In this document: positions 12,546 to 24,144 of the stretch, piece by piece
Numbering within the stretch: position 1 is the first letter of the stretch
Layout: each line of letters opens with the position of its first letter
Assembly (NCBI GenBank): GCA_963966185.1
Contig: CAWZYM010000132.1
Coordinates: 1-64,000 of the forward strand
Length of the DNA stretch: 64,000 bases
Direction: 5' to 3'
Source: Rhabditoides inermis
Lineage: Eukaryota; Nematoda; Chromadorea; Rhabditida; Rhabditidae
Program-made: the position numbers and the translations under genes
Notes under the pieces: model-generated
Databases searched by the model: none
Seen by the model: only the letters and a program-made list of their open reading frames with translations
Told to the model about the DNA's origin: nothing

Positions 12546-12629
12546 CAGATTCGCGGTTCGGTATCCCAAGCCCCCGACTATGACTACGAGTGCGAAGAAG
12601 AACAGAATAAACAGAGGAAGATGCTCTAA
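12546..12629 (+). other. Orphan exon-like segment
   Basis: After a TTGGTGCAG acceptor there is an open frame of 27 codons ending in TAA, beginning QIRGSVSQAPDYDYECEEEQ. It reads like a terminal exon but no partner exon joining in phase was identified; it may be an alternative last exon of the upstream plus-strand gene. Confidence 0.3.
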
Positions 12630-12784
12630 TCGTTCCAAGTTAGAAATTTGTTATAGTGAAAAACATTATGTCCATCGCACGTAGGAAACAAATGGAGAAG
12701 AGACGACATCAAACTACATTTACTCTTCCAATAAAATATCTATCATAAACATGTACAAAAACAAAACATGATACATCTTCATTT

Positions 12785-15700
12785 TCACTTGAGCCGCAGG
12801 AGTCGATCGCCCGTCCAGCGGAAAGAGGAGGAGACTCCGAAGCGCGACAGAGTGGCGTCCACACTGGCTCGGGCGAACTGGAAGACCCTTCATATACCTG
12901 TCTGTCACCCTCTCTCCTCACCTGTCCATTCATGCCTCGCAGGCAGGTGAGTGTGGGCGGGGCGAGGAGGGGGAAGCACTGTGTGTACAGGTCTCGCAGT
13001 GCCACCGCCTGATCAGCCACCCGCGCCGCGTCTCTACCTACCGCCCCAATGTGGTGCGACTGAAACACACAAGTAATATTCACTGTGCCCAACACGTTCG
13101 AAGAGTGACGCATCAGCGACTTTTTCAGAATATGATTGGGTTGTTTACCCCAAAAATCAAAAATTACTGTCCCAATGTTCGAAGACTCATGCGACTTCTG
13201 ACAGAAAGTCGGCCGTACCTACCTTGACATGCCTCGCGTACTGTTTGAATGTGAGTGCTCGGTGGTGGGGGCAGAGGAGGCAGCAGTGTGCGAAGCGGGT
13301 CGCATGGGCGGCCGGGTGGTGGGCGTGTCGCTGGTCGCACGCTCGTCCACACAGCGCGCATGATCGAGACTGGAACACTGCTATGTCTAGAAGCTAGACA
13401 ACGACTGTGTGAATGCAAACTCACCGTGATTCCGAGGTGCTTGTTGAGCAGGTAGTCGACGGTGAAGTGGAACTCGCGCACGCGAGCGGAGAGCGACTCG
13501 GAAGGATGCTTGGACTAATATGTATATGTCACATCAATTCTCTCTCTCATGTTCTACGGTCGTATGCCAAATCGTAACACAGACCGTGGCGGCGTTACGA
13601 ATCTGCTGTCAAAGAAAGGGGGTATGCCAGTGGCGGCATTGCGAGTCGACTCGACTCGCACTCTCCACTACCCCCTTTCTTGGTCAGATGTACCGGCTGA
13701 ACCCAATCTGGCACCAAATAGGTGGATTTCATAAATTCCAATTGATCATATCTCCGTCCAATCAAAAGATAACCCCATACAATCACATATGTACAGTCTT
13801 CTAGTCATGAGATCTACAACATGGGATCATTTCTGACAAGTGATCTTGAAAATGACATGTTTTTTTTACTATTTTCGAACTACTGGTTCATGATTTTGTA
13901 TACTTTGTTATGTATGTTATGTAGAATTGTAAAGTGGTTCTCTTCGCTTCGGTAATTCATGTACAACAATACAATCGTGAACATAATTCTCACGAAGTTG
14001 TGTATTTGTAACGTTTATTAGCAATGTGGCTACCGTAGTATGTCACTGTCTTTTGTTACCGTAGGCTACAGCATCGTATCAACGGTGAGGCTCTGCCTGA
14101 ATTGCCCAGGTCCACTCCTGTGGATATCCGCACAACAACTCCACTGCCTTCGTTCTTACCTCCCGCATTCTCTACGATGCCGCCAACCACTGTGCCAGTC
14201 AGAAGGACAGAAGGTCGACCCGTCTTTTGCCGGCAACGCCACCCTCGAGTACATCTGGGACCTACCCGACCGTACCCGCGTTGAGAAGGACGTCATGCAG
14301 CAGTACATCGTCGAGAACCAGCATCTGCTGGCGCGCAATGTTCGGAGGAGAAGGAGAGGGAACAAGTCGTCCAGCTCTCGTGTTCGTCTTCTCACCTTCC
14401 TCGATTATATGACTCGTTTCCAGAAATACGATACTACCAAGTAGACTTGTATTATATTACTGTACATACCTGTGTCTTGTTATTTATTGTTTCTTGTTAT
14501 GTATTATTATCATGTTTATCATAGACATGATATTGGTTGAATTCACCTTTGTTGGAAAATTGTTGAAATAAAGTTTAGAGTTGTTCTTTTTGGGAGATCA
14601 CTTGTCAGAAATGGTCCCATGTTGTAGATCTCATGATTAGAAGACTGTACATATGTAATTGTATGGGGTTATCTTTTGATTGGGCGAAGATATGATCCAT
14701 TTAAACTTTTGAAATCCACCTTTTTGGTGCCAGATTGAGTTCAGCCGGTAGGGGAGAGTGAGTTTACGACAGGGGGTATAGTCACTCACTATTCCCACCA
14801 CCCCTATACCCCCGACACTCTGCACTCTAACAGGCCCCGCCCCCTGTGTCAGACACATAGAGGGTTACGATTTGGTAGGTAATCTGTTCTACATAGTAAA
14901 ATCGCAACCAGAAAGTCTGTCATTTTTCCTTAGGTCGCGCCTGAAAAAGAACGAACATACGGATTCTGTCAGTATCCCACCTTGCAGTGTGCCTTCATGT
15001 CACCCGGAGAGAGGAACGTCTTCTTGCAGTGTTGGCTGGGACACTTGCTGGGAAGGAGACCGTGGTGCGAAGACAGATGCGACAACGCCTGTGCCATGTA
15101 TAGGTTGAAAAACACACCATGTGATCAAATGGATGATTTAACAATGCGTACTAGCGGAACCCACCGATCTGGCGCTGCACGGGACGCGACACTCCGCGTA
15201 CCGGAACAGGAGGCGGCTCGCACCATTGTCACGTCTCTTCTGCTTCTTCTCGCTGCACTGCGGCTCTTCTTCTTCCTCTTCCTCCTGCCTCTCCTCTATT
15301 TCCACGATGTCCTCCATCACAACATCATCCGTGTTAGACTCATCCGAGCAGACCTGAAACGATAGAGACTTGGAGACAATTGGTGACACTCGAACTAACC
15401 TCTTCTCCTCCCGTCTCCATTTGCTCATCCCGTCCCTCTGTCTCCACTAATTCCTGCTTCATTGCTAGCCGCCTTTCTCCTGTGGTCAAAGCATCCGAGA
15501 ATGGAGGACCATCCAAGCACACCTGGAACGACATGATATAAGTCGGGTTCAATTGATTTTTTCGCAAAGTTATAGAGAACTTTGAAACTGACAACTAATG
15601 CGACTGAAATTGCAAAACTGTCTATGGTAGATATTTAACAACTTATGATGCAAAATCGCTCTTGAAATTCTGTGAATGAATTGTAAAACAGTTCAAAAAT

Positions 15701-17222
15701 GAAACGAACTATCAATTTCCAAGTGTTCTGTCTTTGCATTGTAAAATAGGCCCATGGACAGCCCATGAACAACTTTGCAGAAGTGCTGCGAGAACTCATC
15801 TGCAGAATCGGCCCTGGGCCGATTTTACAATGCAAAAGCAGAATGTTTTGGATTTTCAGAAACTTTTACTATTTGAAAACGTGATTTGCATTTTTTTAAT
15901 GATGGTATGAATTTGCAAACTTTAGTCGCAATATTTACCTATTTCATAGTTTTCCATATTATTTCGAAAAAGACAATTGAGCTCGACTTATATGCGGAGT
16001 AGAGTTTGAAATGACAAACCACATCGTCGTCTTCTGCTTCCTGCTCCTGTTCCTCTTCCTGCATCTTCTCCTGGTCTAGCTCCTTCTCCTGCTCCTTCTC
16101 CTGCTCCTTCTCCTGCTCTTGCTCATGTTCCTTCTCCTGCTCCTTTTCCTGCTCCTTCTCCTGCTCCTTTTTCTGCTCCTTCTCCTGCTCCTTTTCCTGC
16201 TCCTTTTCCTGCTTTTTCTCCTGCTCCTTTTCCTGCTCCTGCTCCTTCTCCTGCTCCTTCTCCTTCTCTTGCTCATGTTCCTTCTCCTGCTCCTTTTCCT
16301 GCTCCTTCTCCTGCTCCTTTTTCTGCTCCTTCTCCTGCTCCTTTTCCTGCTCCTTTTCCTGCTTTTTCTCCTGCTCCTTCTCCTGCTCCTTCTCCCTCTC
16401 CTGCTCCTGCTCCTTATCCCTCTCCTGCTCCTTATCTCTCTCCTGCTCCTTTTCCCTCTCCTGCTCCTTCTCCTGCTCTTTCTCCTGCTCCCTCTCCTGC
16501 TCCTTCTCCTGCTCTTTCTCCTGCTCCCTCTCCTGCTCCTTCTCCTGTTCCTGCTCCTGTTCCTTCTCCTGCTCCTGCTCCTGCTCCTTCTCCTGCTCCT
16601 TCTCCTGTTCCTGCTCCTTCTCCCTCTCCTGCTCCTGCTCTTTATCCCTCTCCTGCTCCTTCTCCTGCTCCTTATCCCTCTCCTTCTCCCTCTCCTGCTC
16701 CTTTTCCTGCTCCTTCTCCTGTTCCTGCTCCTTCTCCCTCTCCTGCTCCTCCTCATGTTCCTTCTCCTGCTCCCTCTCCTGTTCCTTCTCCTGCTCCTCT
16801 TCTTTCCACTCTTCCTCGAATGACATCTCTCGCGCCCGTGCGCCTCCATCGCTCTCCATCACAACGACAGAATCACTGTCCGACACGGCCTGAGAGAGTA
16901 AACCTGATTTAAATGACCTCGCGGGCAATTATTCCTACTTTCTGCTAACAGACATTCATCCATCATGCAAACATGTCGAAATCAGACTGTTAAACAATAA
17001 CAAACGCACCTCGTCTCCACTCTCTGCGCCTTCGAACGCCGCCCGTGCTCGCGCGCCTTCGAGCAGCATCAGCTCGCGATGCATCTGAACTAGAGGTGGA
17101 GTGATCAATGTCACTACATACCTCATCGATATCCACCGTCTCGCGATCCTCTCTCAGTGTCATCTCCAGCTTCACTCGCTTTGTCTCGTTGTTGTTGTCA
17201 TCGAGCATCATGAGAGAGGGGG

Positions 17223-17253
<31 letters not shown>

Positions 17254-18081
17254 AGCGAGAGAGAGAAAGAGAGAGAGAAAAAGAGAGAGAGAACTGTCTC
17301 ACCTTGACTCGATCTCTCCTCACATCCAGCCGTTTCTCGGTGTCGTCCCACATGTACTCATCCACCACCCTCTTTCGAGCCAGCAGAGCGCCAAACTCCT
17401 CCGCCGACTGTAAGCGAACTGAATCAAATTTTTGTTTCGGAAACAGCTCACGGGGTCCGACTGATTGTTTGTTGAGCGGTAGCGGAATCTTTTTTGTCGG
17501 CGATAAGTGTCGATATGTGCACCTATATCCAACAAAACCACTGGCCATGTCCTCGACATCTCTACAGCTGCGTGAGAACGGGCGATGGTCGAATGGGTCG
17601 ATGTGAGCAGAGGGGTGGCAGCGAGTGAGCACTCGTCCAAGGGCCTGTGCCTGTGTGAGCAGCTGCAGCGAGCGGCGCTGCAGCAAGCGACTGTGTGAGG
17701 TCTGGAATGGCACTGGGGATAGGAAACCGCCGTTGGACTCACCTTGACGTGCTCAAAGAAGTCCTGAATGGAGACGGGCTTGTAGCCGCAGAGAGTGCAC
17801 CGGCGGGCCTACAAGCAATGTTACCAGCAGTTTCGCAATGTCAGCATTCGTACCTTGTTAGTGGTGTGTTGGATAGCGTGTGAGAATGGAGAGGAATGGT
17901 CATCGGGGCTGACAGCCAGTTGTAGATCACACAGACACAACGAGCAGCGGGCAACGCACTCAACGAAGAACGCATTTGAGGACGAGAGAGAAGAAGCATT
18001 CGCAATAGTTTGTTTATCTATCTCTTACTCTTTCAGGTATTTGACAACAGTAGAACTCACCTTTGTATCTTGAAAGCTCAT
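12785..18081 (-). CDS. C2H2-type zinc-finger protein with giant Glu/Gln/Lys repeat exon
   Basis: Minus-strand exons: 18081-18061 (MSFQDTK), 17958-17854, 17808-17743, 17701-17523, 17407-17303, about 17170-17122, 17084-17010, 16889-16020, 15522-15400, 15353-15165, 15088-14981, 13508-13425, 13369-13223, 13059-12922, 12877-12785 (TGA). Length roughly 790 residues. Zinc-finger blocks sit at both ends: CSLCLC and [20 protein letters not shown] near the N terminus; [52 protein letters not shown] and [18 protein letters not shown] near the C terminus. The 290-codon exon between is almost only E, Q, K and R. Likely a nuclear nucleic-acid-binding protein, but no orthologue is recognised. A TTTCAG acceptor lies just upstream of the start. 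The joins around 17523/17407 and 17303/17170 are uncertain: phases or acceptor strength are poor there. Confidence 0.65.
13567..14885 (+). mobile_element. TIR element with ~290-bp inverted arms carrying an ORF
   Basis: Arms 13567-13855 and 14596-14885 are inverted copies, diverged but continuous, both starting CCAAATCGTAAC at the outer end. The interior holds an intron-free coding-like stretch (see 14040-14444) and AATAAA near 14567. No clean target duplication was found. It sits in an intron of the zinc-finger gene, with its ORF on the opposite strand. Arms this long relative to 1.3 kb, and no transposase, suggest a non-autonomous DNA element with captured sequence. Confidence 0.65.
14040..14444 (+). 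CDS. ORF inside the TIR element, unknown product
   Basis: A 134-codon open frame ending in TAG, with a protein-like second half ([19 protein letters not shown], then [17 protein letters not shown]) and a basic C-terminal stretch. The first half reads better in other frames, so the ORF may be frameshifted or spliced. No transposase motif is visible. An AATAAA signal follows about 120 bp downstream. Possibly a captured host gene fragment. Confidence 0.4.
   Translation: MSLSFVTVGYSIVSTVRLCLNCPGPLLWISAQQLHCLRSYLPHSLRCRQPLCQSEGQKVDPSFAGNATLEYIWDLPDRTRVEKDVMQQYIVENQHLLARNVRRRRRGNKSSSSRVRLLTFLDYMTRFQKYDTTK
16030..16808 (-). repeat. Coding minisatellite, (EQEK)n
   Basis: A 12-nt periodic purine array (minus strand units of GAG CAG GAG AAG) filling most of one exon. 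It encodes about 250 residues of E/Q/K/R with only occasional H and D. The other strand is a 234-codon Leu-rich open frame. Confidence 0.95.
17219..17300. repeat. (GA)n array in an intron of the zinc-finger gene
   Basis: Imperfect GA array, which is CT on the sense (minus) strand, filling the intron between two coding exons and obscuring the acceptor. Confidence 0.85.
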
Positions 18082-18850
18082 TTCGGTTGAGAGTCCCTGA
18101 AATGGTTTGAAAAAAAGAGAAAATGATGAAAAATGTAAAGCAGAATACGGATCTATGATTTCCGGAAATTTCGAAATGTTAGGGATGAAAATGTGCACAA
18201 TCGGCATGAAAACGTGCGCATCAAATACTCGTCCCGCCCACTCATTTCCTCGCCTTACAAATACACATTTCGAGGACTTCGGAAAACTGACGACCAAAAA
18301 ATCGTGACGTCACCCCAAAGGGTGGTAATGAAGTTCCTAGGTGTTTCTATTCCATGAAATGGTATGAAATGATTATGCAATCGATATATCGCTATTGTAA
18401 GACATGCATGCCTGATCAAAAACATCTGAATTCTGAACAAGATGAAATTTCCAGACGGAAATCTTCAAAATCGACACATCGGGAATCGAGCGCCCCTCGG
18501 TGGTTCAGATATGTAAAAGAAGAAGTTCGCATAATCTCTCTCTCTCTCTCTCTCGTTTTCTGTTTTTCTTCCTTTTTATTTTACTATTTTACCCTTCTTC
18601 TCCCTCCCACCCTCTCTCTCTCCATTTTTCTTGTGCGAAAATGCAAGTACAAAATGGAAGAATCAAGTTCACATTTAAAATGATTTTGTTTGCTGAATTT
18701 GTGTTAACACTTATATCATTAAATAAATAGTTTCTGAATAAATTTAACAGTGAACATAATAGGCAAGAATGTTAGTTGTGCACTAATAAATTGTGCAACA
18801 CTCTTCCAAGTGAGCTATTTGTCACTATCTTCTTGGCGCCGCTTTCAAGC
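18082..18850. other. Intergenic, no gene recognised
   Basis: A/T-rich DNA with a short (CT)n at 18537-18556. The TTTCAG upstream of the zinc-finger start falls at about 18092-18097 on the minus strand. No exon structure was seen. Confidence 0.4.
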
Positions 18851-19905
18851 GTACAACCGGGCGAGTCGCCTCCGACAAAACACGGTTCCCGCCCACTTTG
18901 GCACCCTCCCAAAGTGGGCGGGGCCGTCTTTGGGAGCCGGCGAGTCGCCTCCGATTTGCCGCCGACAATCCTCCGATTTCGTGTGGTTTCAAGCCAAATG
19001 TGATGAAACGATGTTTCATTTGTGTTTTAGTAATGTTATATAAGAAATGCACCACTTTCAAGGCATGCATACGTGACAAAACGTATGATGGAAATGTAAC
19101 ACACATAAACACTTCAGGCACTTGATTGGATGGTTGGTGATGGCTGGTGGATTTGTCATACAGGTGTGTGTAGTCAGGGCGATGACGTGTGGCAGGGCGG
19201 GAGCAGACACGGCTGGTGGTCGAGTATCAGCCCATCCCACAACGCACACGCTCCTCTTCCTTCTCCTTCAGGATCCGCCGCAGCTCCGCATTGAGTCGAC
19301 GGCAGACATTGGCGAACTTGCCGGCGAAGGTGGCGACCCTCTATGCTTCTCTAGCAGCATGTTCGCGTCGCAAAAGAGGCTTTTTGGCTAGCTGGTTGGC
19401 TGGCAAATAACTTGTCGCTCTCCACCTCCTCGCCTCGGCATCTTCGGTTGGCGCATGCGCAGACACGATGATGCTGGTCTTCTTTCTTCGTACTTCTGCA
19501 TCCACGTAGATGAGAGTTGATGACGATCATGTTTACGTTGGCGAAGGTGGAGATGACCATCAGTTACCTCTCGCACTGACCTAGTAGTACCCAGGCAAAC
19601 AGCCTCCCAACATGTCAGGGTGCACGACGTGGCGTGGAGCGCCGACAGTTTCTCCCAAATAAGTATATAGTATTTACCTGCCGCACAAGATCTTTTGCGT
19701 GCATATTTTAACTTATTTACAAACGTAAATACATTTGACGGCTTTAAATTTGCGCTTAGAAAAACGTAGTGAGAAATACCAACTTTAGCGATTTGAACTT
19801 CGCGCCAGTTTTTTGTCGGAGGCGACTCGGAGCGTACCCGCCCTTTTGTCGGCGGCGACTCGGAGGCGACTCGGCGCGAACCCGGCGGCGAGTCGCCCGG
19901 TTGTA
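18851..19905. mobile_element. TIR element with CGAGTCGCC-rich ends
   Basis: Left end ACAACCGGGCGAGTCGCC at 18853 is matched by its inverse ending near 19905 (ACAACCGGGCGACTCGCC on the minus strand). Both subterminal regions are packed with variants of GAGTCGCCTCCGA. The interior (about 19120-19620) is G/C-rich and coding-like, for example a minus-strand read RRLNAELRRILKEKEEER, but it carries stops. No transposase and no clear target duplication. Probably a non-autonomous DNA transposon with captured sequence. Confidence 0.55.
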
Positions 19906-20250
19906 TGTGAGATACCGTAACCAAAGTCAGTAAAAGAGACGCCAACTGGTGACAATTGTCACCATGATTTTTTTGCGCCAAAATTTATTTGTTTATTTAT
20001 TACTTTTTATCGTGTTTATATAAGTTAATTGTGTCAATTTCATTATAGAAAAGAAAACCTGTATCAATTATAGTGTTATCGTACATTGTTTATGCGCTGA
20101 GAGAGCGAATGTGTCAAGAAAAATGACACAATTAATCTATGTTCTTGTTGTTTAGAGTTCGTCTCGTATTGCATTGATTATATATATCTACCCGTATTAG
20201 GTATTGATTCGAATAGTGTGTATGTGACTTTGTATTGTGCAGTTGGATAG

Positions 20251-22750
20251 ATGGCGGTACGTCGTTCCCCGCGGTTGCGCTTCCTGGAGGCGGACAACGG
20301 CAAGGCAAGGCGTCGTGACTTGCGTGCTCACCATCGTTCTCATTAAACTAGGTTGGTTTAACAATGTTTATTGTTGACAATCGTTCTGTAGACTGTTTGT
20401 TAGTCGATCCTTGTGACCTGGTACGTGTACATACTGAAATTCTCAGAACTAGGGTGAAGAGACTCGTAATTAATCGTAAAGTGATGTTGTTATAATGGTG
20501 TTATAGGGTCGACAGCGCTTCGCTGCACGTTTGCAATGGCAATGGTCGTCCAGCCAAGTTCGACCATCTTAACAGGTACGCCATTTCAGTTCCACTTATC
20601 ACATCTTGGGCGCCGAGTCGGTCATGTTCATGAACCAGACCTATGACCTGACTACTCTACTATAAGCCAGCCTCTCCAGTCTGTGCGTTTCAGGTGGCTC
20701 TTATCCCGGCCCATCGCGAGAAGATTCTTCAACTAGTGACGATTGGATGATTTTTGATTTTTCTAGAAGTTTCTTGTTGTTTCGATGGTTTCACGCGTGC
20801 CTCAGAAAGCATGCCGCATACAGGCTGGAAACATGGTTGAAACAAATAAAATAGTTATCAATTACGAACTGACACGTACTGAATGACTCACTCAGTCGAA
20901 GACTTAATGTAAAACACCCATGCACATACTTAGGCAATAATAATAATAATAATAAGTTTATTACCGTGTACATATGAGCGAAACAGTGCAAGACATCATA
21001 GTGAGCAATTGCATACGGTATGAGAAAGAAAAAGTGAAAGATAAAACAGAAAGCATCGAATGTTGACTACAGTCTACGAATCTTCGAAGCTGGCAACAAA
21101 TGGGGATTACTTTCTAGGAAGGATTTTACAGTTTCATGTTTCGCAGACATTACTATGGAAGGCAATAGTCAAATGACATAGCTGTTCACCAACTCCTCGC
21201 CGCTTTTTGAATGACATCACCTATATCCATAAGCTCATTCACTCTAAAACAACTTTGGATTACCGAAGGCTTTTCACTATTATCCCAACAAGTTCCAGAA
21301 ACTCAAATGAGTTTGGAATTGTTCATTCGTTTGATAACATTAGTAAAATAAGCACATTTATTAGTGGAGCTTTTAGTACCTGGAATGCCTTACCTTCTGG
21401 CATTGTACATATCCGTGACCCCACTTTTGTCAAACAACACTTATCCTCTCTAGAACTAAAGAGTGAGAAATCGATTTTAAAGAAAATTTCATGTCCCACT
21501 TTTTCTCTATGTTATTATATATGGTAATGACAATACGTCCATTCCCACAGAGTTGAACGAAATAGTTCTACATGTGCTCACTTGACGACGTTTTGGGCAC
21601 ACATTGAAAACGACACGATGATGATAACATCAACATCACTTCTCGATAGAACAAAGAAGAGATTCGTGAGTTTCGAGGAAATGACGACCTCCGAAAATCG
21701 CCGTGGTCATTTCTTCACTCGACTATGTCGGCGAGTGGTGGTCGAGCCGCCATCACTCTACTCCTATCACTAATCGTGGGTTTATGTTCATGCCCTTGAT
21801 TGTTCCATAATAAGTTGCGTGCTGTGCGGTAGATCAAACAGGAGAGAAAGACGGTTAGAGCACTGAGCTGCAAGTGGGGAAGAGCGAAGTGGGATCGCCT
21901 TAACGCAGTCCATGCCTGTCTTTATTTTTCTGACGTCGTTCTAACCACTACTTCTTACAGGTCCACGTCTCTCTCGCTACCGATCCGCTCACGCAAGACG
22001 ATATCGACTCCCGTGAGTATCGATCGGATATCGATTGATTATTGATTGATTATTGATTGATTATTGTTTGTAGACGTTACCGTACACCTTTGCTTGTTTA
22101 TCGTCGAATGTGTCGTCGCTGTTGTCGTCACTGCAGTTCTGGTGTTTTATATGGTGAGTTGTTTACTTGTTTGTTTGTGTAAATGCGTTTTTACTCGTTT
22201 ACTTGTTTACTTGTTAACCCGCTCATTTAGGTTTTCTCGCGCATTGACATTGACGAAGCGCGTCACATCACAATCAAGGAAGAGAAGAAATATGAGAAGG
22301 TGAGAGAGAGAGAGAGAGAGAGAGAGAGTGAGAGAGAGAAAGTGAGAGAGAGAGAGGGAGGGAGGGGGAAAGGAGGGAGGAGGGAGAGGCGGTTGCAGGA
22401 CGATGAGGAGCGCACGCAGGAGCGCACCTGTTCCGCGATGCAGCGTCTCTCGGAAGACCTCGTGTCGGCCGTTCAGAAAACGGTGCCGGACGCAAAAGAA
22501 ACGGTGGGTGGTGGGGCTGTGTGATCAGTTCCTTCCGAAGCGATCCCGAAGTGTTCTAGAGTATTCCGGAGACGGTTTTGAAGGGGGAGAGTGTTCTCGA
22601 GATACTTACTCGAACCAAACCTACTTCAGGAGACGGGCGAGAAGGAACCGAGCGAGAAATCGGCCAAGGAAATGCCAACACAGGCAGCATTACATGCACT
22701 GAGACTGCAGAGGACACAACAGGAGGGAAACACGACTGGGGTGAGAGAGG

Positions 22751-22781
<31 letters not shown>

Positions 22782-23209
22782 GAGGGGGAGAGAGGGAGAG
22801 AAATAGAGAAAGGGGGAGAGCGAGAACTTCCTAGGAGAACACTGGAAAAGGTGCTTCGAAGCAGCGGAAGAAGGGGGTGCGGTCGAAGGAGAGACAGCAG
22901 AAGACCGGACATGGACCGGTGAGAGAGAGAGAGAGAGAGAGATCCCTTCTCTCGCAGGTTGTCTTGGATAGTACGCAGGAGGAGAATGAGAAGGAGCGTC
23001 CGAAGACTCGCGCCGCCAAAGGCTTCCACGAGCACGAACTCAACCTCATGGTATGTTTGATTGATCGATCAAGTTGTAGGAATATCACTTCACTTTTAAT
23101 ATACGTTCACTGGGAACGTCCATGTTTTCAGGAAGAGATGTTGGCTGAGAGTTGGCGGGCGGAAAAAACGCGCGAGCGGACTGATGAGGCTGCCAAGAGC
23201 GAGGGATGA
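20251..23209 (+). CDS. Uncharacterised single-pass membrane protein, 241 aa
   Basis: Nine exons with closing phases: 20251-20304, 21961-22012, 22074-22153, 22231-22299, 22399-22503, 22630-22740, 22835-22918, 22958-23050, 23132-23209 (TGA). The start follows a GGATAG acceptor directly. Exon 1 (MAVRRSPRLRFLEADNGK) ends in a GC donor (AAG|GCAAGG), leading into a 1.66-kb intron that holds retroelement debris. After about 38 residues a membrane span (HLCLFIVECVVAVVV) at about 40-61 is followed by a long polar, Lys/Glu/Gln-rich tail with little predicted order. With no signal peptide it could be type II or type III. Family not recognised. Introns 4, 6 and 7 start with GTGAGAGAGA arrays; intron 7 is only 39 nt. 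The exon 1 link is the weakest part. Confidence 0.65.
20935..21165 (-). mobile_element. 3' end of a non-LTR retrotransposon (same family as 34106-36232)
   Basis: Minus-strand fragment encoding the last residues of the reverse-transcriptase ORF (PSIVMSAKHETVKSF, ending KIRRL stop), then a 3' tail ending in (TTA)n at 20938-20956. Nearly identical to the 3' end of the larger copy at 34106-36232. Heavily 5'-truncated, as usual for LINEs. Confidence 0.85.
21196..21530 (+). mobile_element. C-terminal fragment of a second, related LINE ORF2
   Basis: Plus-strand reading RRFLNDITYIHKLIHSKT through TFISGAFSTWNALPSGIV corresponds to the C-terminal region of LINE reverse-transcriptase ORFs and is homologous, but not identical, to the minus-strand element at 34.2 kb. 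It abuts the oppositely oriented fragment at 20935-21165 inside the same intron. Confidence 0.75.
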
Positions 23210-23790
23210 GAGAAGAGAGAGCTTACAAACATTACACTTACCAATTTATACCATTCATACATGCGAATTATTGATGCTCGGATTTGATAAAGAGTATTTA
23301 CAATGATGCACGTCGACATTTGCAATGAGAGAGCTGAGAGCGTACCAGTTACGATGAGTTCTGGGAGCGATTCGAAGGACAATTGCGTTTCAAAGAGCCT
23401 GTTTGTGAGTTTATGTCTTTATAATCTCAGTGTTCACTCACCTCAACACAAGTCTCTATTCCACTTCCATTATACACCTCGCCACTTTTGAAACATTTTA
23501 ATTTGTATTGAATCATAATGTAATACACAGAAATGAACATAACTGATGAAATGATATATGTACAGCCATTTTATAAACTCGTTCCATTTGGTCGAGGGGT
23601 ACAGCTGGAAGTGAGAAAGATTTTTCATTTGTTTGTTATGATCACAGTGTATAGTGAGCATCTGCGAGTGCGCCCTTGGACAGGCGCACAGCAGTACCAG
23701 CACCTTCGTTCGTCCAGTGTTCTACACCATCTGCAGCAGTCGCATATACGCCAGGTCAACGTCGTGAACACGCAGAGAGAGAAAGAGAGA
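23210..23790. other. Intergenic, no secure gene
   Basis: ORFs exist but the most promising one was traced to antisense of a U6-like sequence (see rejected items). Nothing else is supported. Confidence 0.4.
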
Positions 23791-24088
23791 AGGACCGTTT
23801 ATACTACACAACGCGTCAACTTGACGCGCTGCGTCAAGCGTCAAAGTTGACGCCTCGCGTCAAGAATTTTGACGCCTCGCGTCAAGAACTTTGACGCCCC
23901 GCGTCAAAATTTGACGCGAGGCGTCAAAAACAAAGGAAAAGTGATGTCATTTTCACTCAGCGCGTCAAATTTTGACGCGAAACGTCATAATTTTTGTCCC
24001 GAGGCGTCAAAATTCTTGACGCGAGGCGTCAACTTTGACGCTTGACGCAGCGCGTCAACTTGACGCGTTGTGTAGTATAAACGGTCCT
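23791..24088. mobile_element. Foldback MITE rich in GCGTCAA/TTGACGC repeats
   Basis: A 298-bp element almost entirely palindromic: both ends read AGGACCGTTTATACTACACA inwards. It is built of many copies of GCGTCAA and its complement in both orientations. AGAGA flanks both sides and could be a 5-bp target duplication, though the flank is GA-rich. No coding capacity. It is inserted against the T-run of the neighbouring U6-like sequence. Confidence 0.85.
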
Positions 24089-24092
24089 AGAG

Positions 24093-24144
24093 AAAAATTG
24101 GAACGCTTCACGAATTTGTGTGTCATCCTTGCGCAGGGGACATG
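24093..24144 (-). ncRNA. U6 snRNA-like 3' half (pseudogene or chimera)
   Basis: On the minus strand, CCCCTGCGCAAGGATGACAC and AAATTCGTGAAGCGTTCCA followed by T5 match the universally conserved 3' portion of U6 snRNA. Farther upstream a CAGCATATATAC resembles the 5' stem region, but the catalytic ACAGAGA and AGC bases between are absent. So it is not a working U6: either a decayed copy or a chimeric retrocopy. Confidence 0.75.

Noticed and set aside
16119..16823. 234-codon Leu-rich plus-strand ORF.
   Set aside because: It is the shadow of the E/Q/K/R repeat exon on the minus strand; no start context or splice signals.
23800..24080. CRISPR-like array of GCGTCAA repeats.
   Set aside because: Eukaryotic context, repeats are 7 bp in both orientations, and no regular spacers; it is a foldback element.
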